Shown: piece after piece, positions 6,714 to 11,312 of the stretch
Numbering within the stretch: the stretch's first letter is position 1
Layout of the letters: each line of letters begins with the position of its first letter
Origin: JAAFHN01 sp031421855
GTDB taxonomy: Bacteria > Pseudomonadota > Gammaproteobacteria > Burkholderiales > Burkholderiaceae_C
Direction: 5' to 3'
NCBI GenBank assembly: GCA_031421855.1
Contig: JANOPN010000057.1
Location: 1-11,312 of the forward strand
DNA length: 11,312 nucleotides
Program-made: the position numbers and the translations under genes
The notes under the pieces: model-generated
Seen by the model: the letters and a program-made list of their open reading frames with translations, nothing else
What the model was told of the DNA's origin: nothing
Databases searched by the model: none

Positions 6714-6742
6714 GGCAATTCCTGTTTAACCCCTCAACGTCG

Positions 6743-7210
6743 TTACTTCATCACCGCAATCAACTCAACGTCAAACTTCAGCGTCGCGTTGGGTGGAATG
6801 GTCGCACCGGCACCGCGTTGACCATATGCAACGTCGGGCGGGCAGGTGAGGGTGACTTTGCCGCCGGGCTGCATGCGCTGCACGCCTTCGGTCCAGCATT
6901 TGATGACGCGGTTCAACGGGAATGTGGCCGGTTCGCCGCGCTTGTAGCTGCTGTCGAATTCTTGGCCTGCATTGGCAACTCCCTCGGGGAAGTAGCCCCG
7001 GTAGTGCACTTTGACCGAATTTTCGGCCTTGGGTGACTCGCCTTTGCCGCGAAGGGTGTGAACAACGACGATGCCGCCGGCAAGCGTTTCGGTGTTGATT
7101 GCTGCCGCTGACGCCGCTGACGCAGGTGCGCTGGCTGGCTTTGCGGCGGGGGTTTGTGCAAAGCTGGTGACCGCGAAGGCCATGGTGGCCAAAATCAAAG
7201 TGGTTTTCAT
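6743..7210 (-). CDS. FKBP-type peptidyl-prolyl cis-trans isomerase, secreted
   Basis: A 155-residue protein that speeds cis-trans isomerisation of proline peptide bonds in folding proteins. A signal peptide is evident (KTTLILATMAFAVTSFA, cleavage likely after Ala18, before QTP), so it should act in the periplasm. An Ala/Pro/Ser-rich linker (about 19-38) leads to one FKBP domain (about 45-155). Conserved active-site residues are visible: Tyr70 in VKVHYRG, Phe85-Asp86 in EFDSS, Val102-Ile103 and Trp106, and Tyr129 in PPDVAYGQRGAG. It follows gcvP on the same strand after 28 bp. The family is certain; client proteins are unknown. Confidence 0.93.
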   Translation of the reverse strand: MKTTLILATMAFAVTSFAQTPAAKPASAPASAASAAAINTETLAGGIVVVHTLRGKGESPKAENSVKVHYRGYFPEGVANAGQEFDSSYKRGEPATFPLNRVIKCWTEGVQRMQPGGKVTLTCPPDVAYGQRGAGATIPPNATLKFDVELIAVMK

Positions 7211-7238
7211 GGGTGATATCAGAGGTGGATTGGAAAAT

Positions 7239-10139
7239 TTATGCGTATTCGCTCACGGGAATGCAAGCGCAAAACAGGTTGCGGTCGCCGTGCACATTGT
7301 CCACGCGCCCGACAGTTGGCCAGTATTTTGACGCTTTCAGCCCCTTAACCGGGAATGCAGCGACTTCGCGCGAGTAGGGGTGGTCCCACGAGTCGGCCAC
7401 GACTGCTGCGGCGACATGTGGCGCGTTTTTAAGCGGGTTGTTGTCTTGCGGCCATTCGCCAGACTCGATCTTGGCAATTTCTGCGCGGATCGCGATCATC
7501 GCGTCGATGAACCGGTCCAATTCGTCTAGGCTTTCGCTCTCAGTGGGTTCAACCATCAAGGTCCCCGCCACCGGAAAACTCAGCGTTGGCGCGTGAAAGC
7601 CGTAGTCCATCAAGCGCTTGGCGACATCTTCCGCGCCGACCCCGCTGCCGGCCTTGAGCTGGCGCACATCCAATATGCACTCGTGCGCGACGAAGCCCTG
7701 CCCACTTGAATACAGCGTCGGAAAATGGTCGCGCAAGCGGGCGCTGATGTAGTTGGCGCTCAATATCGACACCTCGGTCGCGCGCTTGAGGCCGTCTGGG
7801 CCCATCATGCGGCAATACATCCAGCTGATGGGCAAAACAGCCGCATTGCCAAGCGGTGCGGCACTGACAGCCCCGACACCGTTCACCGGCAAACCGCCGG
7901 TTGCGTGACCGGGCAGGTAGGGCACCAAGTCTGCCACCACACAAACGGGGCCAACACCGGGCCCGCCGCCGCCATGCGGAATGCAAAACGTTTTGTGCAA
8001 ATTTAAGTGACTCACATCGCCACCAAACTCGCCCGGTGCCGCCACGCCAACCAAGGCGTTCATGTTCGCCCCGTCAACGTACACCCGACCGCCGTGTTGG
8101 TGCACCAGCGCGCACAGCGCTTTCACACTGGTCTCAAAAACGCCGTGTGTGCTGGGGTAGGTGATCATGGCTGCAGCCAAATTGGCGCTGTGATGCTCGC
8201 ACTTGGCTTGCATGTCGGCCATGTCAACGTTGCCGTCGGTGTCGCATTTGACAACCACGACTTGGTAGCCCACCATTTGCGCGCTAGCGGGGTTGGTGCC
8301 GTGTGCAGACTCAGGAATCAAGCAAATCGAGCGATGACCTTGCCCTTGAGCGCGGTGATACGCGCGAATGACCAGCAAGCCCGCGTATTCGCCTTGGCTA
8401 CCCGCGTTCGGTTGCAAGCTGATGCCGGCATAGCCGGTTGCCTGACACAGCCACTGGCGCAGCAGCGCGTCAAGCTCGGCATAGCCACGGCGTTGATCGG
8501 CTGGGCAAAATGGGTGGATGTTGGCAAATTCGGGCCAAGTCACCGGAATCATCTCGCTGGTGGCGTTCAGTTTCATGGTGCATGAGCCCAGCGGAATCAT
8601 CGAGCGATCAAGGGCCAAGTCACGGTCAGACAGCTGGCGGATGTAGCGCAGCATGGATGTCTCAGAATGGTGCGTGTTGAACACCGGGTGGGTCAAAAAC
8701 GCACTGGTGCGACGCAACTCATGCGGAATGAGGGGCTCAATGCCCTTTTCAAATTCGGCCATCGCGGGCACGGCTTGCCCGGTCTTGGCAAAAAGCGACC
8801 AAATCAGCGCGATGTCCGCGCGGGTGGTGGTCTCGTCCAACGCGACGCCCAGCATCGACCCACCCCATTCGGGGAATTGGCGCAAATTGATGCCTTGACT
8901 TTCGAATTTTGCGGCGATTTCAGCGGTTTTGTCACCCGTTTGGATGGTGATCGCGTCAAAAGCGTGCGCATTGCCAAGCGTCCACCCCAAGGCGGTCAGC
9001 CCTTTTGACAGCACGGCTGTGTACGCGGCAACTCGGTTGGCGATGCGTTTGAGTCCGATGGGGCCGTGATACACGGCATACATGCTGGCCATGACCGCCA
9101 GCAACACCTGCGCGGTGCAAATGTTGCTGGTTGCTTTCTCGCGGCGAATGTGTTGCTCGCGGGTTTGCAGCGCCAGTCGGTAGGCTGGTGCGCCGTGGCT
9201 GTCAATGCTCACGCCCACGATGCGACCGGGCATCGAGCGTTTGAACGCGTCTTTGCAAGCCATGTAGGCCGCGTGCGGGCCGCCGTTGGCTAGTGGCACG
9301 CCAAAGCGCTGCGTGTTGCCTACGACGATGTCGGCACCCCATTCGCCGGGCGGTGTCAAGAGTGTCAGGGCCAAGATGTCAGCCGCGACAACAAACGCCG
9401 CACCATGCGCATGCAAGCGCTCAGCGTCTTGTCTGAAATCATGGATGCTGCCGTCGGTCGACGGGTACTGAGCCAACGCCGCAAAACACTCGCCCACAAT
9501 GGCTGCGTCCCACTCGGCTGCCGACATGGCCACCTTGACGACAATGCCCAGCGGCTCGGCCCGGGTTTGAATCACCTCAATCGTTTGCGGGTGGCAGTCG
9601 CCCGCCACCACAAAGGTATTGCTTTTGCTCTTGACGCTGCGCTTGGCCAGCGTCATCGCCTCGGCAGCGGCAGTGGCTTCGTCCAGCATCGACGCGTTAG
9701 CAATGTCCATGGCGGTCAAGTCGCACACCATGGTTTGGAAGTTCACCAGCGCTTCCATGCGACCTTGGCTGATCTCGGCCTGGTAGGGCGTGTAAGCCGT
9801 GTACCAAGCCGGGTTTTCAAGGATGTTGCGCAAAATCACGCCGGGCGTGTGGCAACTTGAATAGCCTTGGCCGATGAAATTCTTGAAAATCTTGTTTTTT
9901 GCTGCAATCGCCTTGAGCTCGGCCAAGGCATGCGCTTCGCTGGCTGGCGCCGGCAAACGCATGGCATTCGTGCGGGCGATGTTGGCCGGCACGATCGCTT
10001 CAATCAAGGCGCGGCGCGAGGCGGCACCCACAACATTGAGCATGTGCGCCTCATCGGCCTCACTTGGGCCGATGTGGCGGGCGATGAACTCAGCGTCGTT
10101 TTCAAGGGCTGACAGGGGTGGGGCGGATTGTTGGAGCAT
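7239..10139 (-). CDS. gcvP: glycine dehydrogenase (decarboxylating), P protein
   Basis: A 966-residue, full-length P protein of the glycine cleavage system. It decarboxylates glycine with pyridoxal phosphate and passes the aminomethyl group to the lipoyl arm of the H protein. Both halves of the fused P1/P2 form are present: the N-terminal half (about 15-440) starts with EFIARHIGPS and carries SQGRMEALVNFQTM; the C-terminal half carries the PLP lysine Lys716 in HLNLHKTFCIPHGGGGPG, and ESAHGTNPASA at about 610-620. The start at 10139 matches the family N-terminus, though no clear Shine-Dalgarno precedes it. No gcvT or gcvH lies in the window, so its partners must be encoded elsewhere; the upstream gene is an unrelated AT-rich membrane protein. 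No glycine riboswitch is recognisable in the 72-bp leader. Confidence 0.97.
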   Translation of the reverse strand: MLQQSAPPLSALENDAEFIARHIGPSEADEAHMLNVVGAASRRALIEAIVPANIARTNAMRLPAPASEAHALAELKAIAAKNKIFKNFIGQGYSSCHTPGVILRNILENPAWYTAYTPYQAEISQGRMEALVNFQTMVCDLTAMDIANASMLDEATAAAEAMTLAKRSVKSKSNTFVVAGDCHPQTIEVIQTRAEPLGIVVKVAMSAAEWDAAIVGECFAALAQYPSTDGSIHDFRQDAERLHAHGAAFVVAADILALTLLTPPGEWGADIVVGNTQRFGVPLANGGPHAAYMACKDAFKRSMPGRIVGVSIDSHGAPAYRLALQTREQHIRREKATSNICTAQVLLAVMASMYAVYHGPIGLKRIANRVAAYTAVLSKGLTALGWTLGNAHAFDAITIQTGDKTAEIAAKFESQGINLRQFPEWGGSMLGVALDETTTRADIALIWSLFAKTGQAVPAMAEFEKGIEPLIPHELRRTSAFLTHPVFNTHHSETSMLRYIRQLSDRDLALDRSMIPLGSCTMKLNATSEMIPVTWPEFANIHPFCPADQRRGYAELDALLRQWLCQATGYAGISLQPNAGSQGEYAGLLVIRAYHRAQGQGHRSICLIPESAHGTNPASAQMVGYQVVVVKCDTDGNVDMADMQAKCEHHSANLAAAMITYPSTHGVFETSVKALCALVHQHGGRVYVDGANMNALVGVAAPGEFGGDVSHLNLHKTFCIPHGGGGPGVGPVCVVADLVPYLPGHATGGLPVNGVGAVSAAPLGNAAVLPISWMYCRMMGPDGLKRATEVSILSANYISARLRDHFPTLYSSGQGFVAHECILDVRQLKAGSGVGAEDVAKRLMDYGFHAPTLSFPVAGTLMVEPTESESLDELDRFIDAMIAIRAEIAKIESGEWPQDNNPLKNAPHVAAAVVADSWDHPYSREVAAFPVKGLKASKYWPTVGRVDNVHGDRNLFCACIPVSEYA

Positions 10140-10211
10140 GGTGGGGGTTGGATAGTGGTGTGGGGGGAATTGGCTGCTGATAGGTGATTTTGAATCAGAG
10201 ATAAACTTCTA
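10140..10211. promoter_or_regulatory. gcvP upstream region
   Basis: This 72-bp gap separates the AT-rich membrane protein gene from gcvP on the same strand. A small perfect inverted repeat TGATT-TTG-AATCA lies at 10185-10197 and could be an operator half or a weak hairpin. The part next to the gcvP start is rich in C on the coding strand and has no good ribosome-binding site. I see no confident promoter. Confidence 0.3.
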
Positions 10212-10793
10212 TTACTCAATTTTCTGGCGTATTCTTGATTTAATTTCAATATCGTAGAGCAAAGAAGATGAATCTAAATGGGATTTTTGATAAATGACGG
10301 CATGAGTTGTACCTCTATAATGAGGGATGTAAGACAATAAACAAATTCCAAATGGCACAAATGGAAAAAATAATAAGCCGATCATGTAGAGTAACAACTT
10401 GCGGGATAACGTATTGTCATCGACAAAATACAGTTGTTTGCCATTTTCATCTATCGAGACAACTATGAAAATAGGAAAAAAGATGCCACTAAATTTTCGA
10501 CCTTTTGTTTGGGTGCGCTCGCTCTGGGTTTGTGGGCAAAGACGATTCGAGTCAGTTATACAATTTATAGGATAGCCGAATTGATGCGAGCGGCTACTAC
10601 GAGAGTATTTGACTTCATATATTTTTCCTATTCTGGTTTCAATCTCGCTTGATTTGAAGAAGTAATAGAACGATACGCCATAAGTAGTGCAGCAACACAG
10701 GAATAAACCAAGGGAAAAAAGCAGCGCAACGCGGGCGTTCCGTCGTGCCCTGGCATCGGTAGCTGACTGAATTTCAAGGGCGCTTGGCTTCAT
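10212..10793 (-). CDS. hypothetical two-TM membrane protein
   Basis: I do not recognise this 193-residue protein. It has a charged N-terminus (MKPSALEIQS, then ARARRNAR), a first hydrophobic segment at about 21-46 with a CCC run (33-35), a polar middle part (about 47-131) containing YSRSSRSHQFGYP and a beta-rich GIFFPIFIVVSIDENGKQLYF stretch, a second hydrophobic segment at about 132-156, and a polar tail. This layout, two membrane helices around a small beta domain, is like DUF3592-type proteins, but the likeness is only in topology. The gene is visibly AT-rich compared with its neighbours, especially its 3' two thirds, which suggests transfer from elsewhere. No ribosome-binding site is clear before ATG 10793. 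It lies between gcvP and the repeat region, pointing towards gcvP. Confidence 0.65.
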   Translation of the reverse strand: MKPSALEIQSATDARARRNARVALLFSLGLFLCCCTTYGVSFYYFFKSSEIETRIGKIYEVKYSRSSRSHQFGYPINCITDSNRLCPQTQSERTQTKGRKFSGIFFPIFIVVSIDENGKQLYFVDDNTLSRKLLLYMIGLLFFPFVPFGICLLSYIPHYRGTTHAVIYQKSHLDSSSLLYDIEIKSRIRQKIE

Positions 10794-10845
10794 GAGGATA
10801 TGCTTTAAATACGGATCTCCTAAGTTCTCCAGGGAATCCCAGCGC

Positions 10846-11012
10846 CAAGTCTTTCTTCATCATAGTCTGACACTCCTGATTCAGTAGCAACAACCCCAAT
10901 AGATCCGGTGACCAGTGGCATATTTCTCATCAAATTTCATCTCGTAGGACGTTTAGGGGTGCTTGGGGCTTGCACACTAATTCACGGAGTCGCCAGCAAC
11001 GCCCCAGCCGGT
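10846..11012 (+). repeat. 300-bp-period direct repeat, copy 1
   Basis: These 167 bases match 11146-11312 with six mismatches, five of them in the first 26 bases; 10872-11012 differs from its partner by one base only (C at 10962, T at 11262). The offset is exactly 300 with no gaps. Homology fades to the left of about 10846, and the right limit is not known because copy 2 is cut by the window end. It may be the first unit of a tandem array or one of two separate direct repeats. Confidence 0.9.
10885..10917 (+). repeat. repeat core related to left-end inverted pair
   Basis: This 33-nt core (TAGCAAC at the left, GGTGACCAGTG at the right) aligns with the minus strand of 420-453 at about 27 of 34 columns, with one single-base gap, and less closely with 68-101. 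An identical copy is at 11185-11217. All four copies share the order TAGCAA, then CAAT, then a GAT/GAATTC-like block, then GACCA. Confidence 0.55.
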
Positions 11013-11035
11013 GCGCTGGGCCACCCGACCGGCAT

Positions 11036-11045
11036 CCTCGCGAGG
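11036..11045. repeat. 10-bp perfect palindrome
   Basis: CCTCGCGAGG, with an internal TCGCGA, lies in the spacer between the two direct-repeat copies. It may be part of the repeat unit's structure or chance in a GC-rich stretch. Confidence 0.4.
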
Positions 11046-11068
11046 GCGCGGATCCAGTTCTGGCGATT

Positions 11069-11082
11069 TTTGACGCGTCAAA
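11069..11082. repeat. 14-bp perfect palindrome
   Basis: TTTGACGCGTCAAA is a perfect palindrome eight bases before the REP-like hairpin arm. It could be an operator-like site, but no regulated gene lies immediately next to it; it more likely belongs to the repeat element. Confidence 0.45.
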
Positions 11083-11083
11083 T

Positions 11084-11112
11084 ACCTGGATTCCTGGCTT
11101 CGCAGGAACGAC
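11084..11112. repeat. REP-like hairpin (gattcc...ggaacgac type)
   Basis: TTCCTG (11091-11096), loop GCTTCG, CAGGAA (11103-11108), flanked by acctgga and cgacga. From memory, sequences of the form 'tggattcccgc...gcgggaatgacg' are among the most frequent dispersed palindromic repeats in beta- and gammaproteobacteria. The minus-strand translation VVPAKPGIQ is the familiar spurious peptide they give. This copy has diverged slightly from that form, but the arms still pair perfectly. Confidence 0.7.
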
Positions 11113-11145
11113 GAGCGGGTACAGGTACTTTTGGAAGCGTGCATT

Positions 11146-11312
11146 CAAGTCATTCATCATCACAGTCAGAAACTCCTGATTCAGTAGCAACAACCCCAAT
11201 AGATCCGGTGACCAGTGGCATATTTCTCATCAAATTTCATCTCGTAGGACGTTTAGGGGTGTTTGGGGCTTGCACACTAATTCACGGAGTCGCCAGCAAC
11301 GCCCCAGCCGGT
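11146..11312 (+). repeat. 300-bp-period direct repeat, copy 2 (truncated by window)
   Basis: This copy is near identical to 10846-11012 and runs to the last base of the window without losing similarity, so the element continues outside. It contains the second copy of the 33-nt core (11185-11217), identical to that of copy 1. Confidence 0.9.

Larger units (their letters stand above)
10794..11312. other. non-coding repeat region
   Basis: No gene is supported in these 519 bp; the short frames at 10930-11199 (minus) and 10970-11179 (plus) run across repeats. The region consists of two copies of a segment at a 300-bp period, a REP-like hairpin, and a 14-bp palindrome. The upstream region and promoter of the hypothetical membrane protein must lie within its left part, about 10794-10845, where I see nothing certain. 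Confidence 0.65.

Noticed and set aside
8007..8585. 192-aa plus-strand open frame within gcvP
   Set aside because: It is entirely antisense to a well-conserved part of gcvP, including the PLP-lysine region, and its translation looks like a mirror of GC-rich codons.
10140..10211. Glycine riboswitch upstream of gcvP
   Set aside because: The gap is 72 bp, too short for a typical tandem aptamer, and I see no conserved riboswitch motifs in it.
10930..11199. 89-aa minus-strand frame with VVPAKPGIQ
   Set aside because: This peptide is the familiar false translation of REP-like palindromes; the frame runs across the repeat region and has no other support.
10846..11312. CRISPR array
   Set aside because: The repeated part is at least 140-167 bases with a 300-base period and only two copies are seen; no short 25-40-base repeats with regular spacers and no cas genes occur.
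10846..11312. Integron attC sites / cassette array
   Set aside because: I looked for paired GTTRRRY and RYYYAAC ends with inverted inner boxes and found none convincing; the repeat has no such imperfect hairpin spanning it and there is no integrase in the window.

Overview
The window looks like a piece of a proteobacterial chromosome, most likely a betaproteobacterium of the Burkholderiales type. This is inferred from the high-GC coding style, from the protein families (periplasmic FKBP with an Ala/Pro-rich linker, short TrhO, RluA-like synthase with a GTG start, FrnE-type DsbA protein) and from intergenic repeats of kinds seen in that group. I could not run a search, so the genus stays open. 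There is no rRNA, tRNA, recognisable transposase or CRISPR array.

Layout, left to right. Positions 1-484 hold no convincing gene. They contain a degenerate 34-nt inverted repeat pair (68-101 and 420-453) and a stretch resembling a dispersed 'ctctgcgccctcagcgcctctgcgttga'-type repeat, split here as ctctctgcgccctcag and cgcctctgcgttgaa. On the minus strand come an M48 metalloprotease lipoprotein (485-2014) and, just upstream of it, an EptA-type phosphoethanolamine transferase (2040-3695); both act on the cell envelope. Divergent from these, a tight plus-strand cluster encodes TrhO (tRNA uridine hydroxylase, 3785-4600), an RluA-family pseudouridine synthase (4610-5512) and a FrnE/DsbA-type thioredoxin-fold protein (5517-6167). 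The first two both modify RNA uridines.

The rest of the genes lie on the minus strand: a MazF-type toxin (6169-6492) with its ribbon-helix-helix antitoxin (6489-6713), a secreted FKBP peptidyl-prolyl isomerase (6743-7210), glycine dehydrogenase GcvP (7239-10139) and an AT-rich gene for an unrecognised two-TM membrane protein (10212-10793). In transcription order this reads membrane protein, gcvP, FKBP, antitoxin, toxin. The toxin stop faces the frnE stop with one base between them.

Positions 10794-11312 are non-coding and repetitive. A segment recurs at a 300-bp period (10846-11012 and 11146-11312, the second cut by the window end), with a REP-like hairpin and a 14-bp palindrome in the spacer. 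The 33-nt core of this right-hand repeat is recognisably related to the inverted pair at the left end, so one repeat family flanks the whole gene block. That shared family, and the AT-rich orphan gene sitting where gcvH/gcvT would often be found, are the least ordinary features. Otherwise the window is mostly housekeeping and envelope genes with one toxin-antitoxin pair, and I see no clear evidence of a new multi-gene system.
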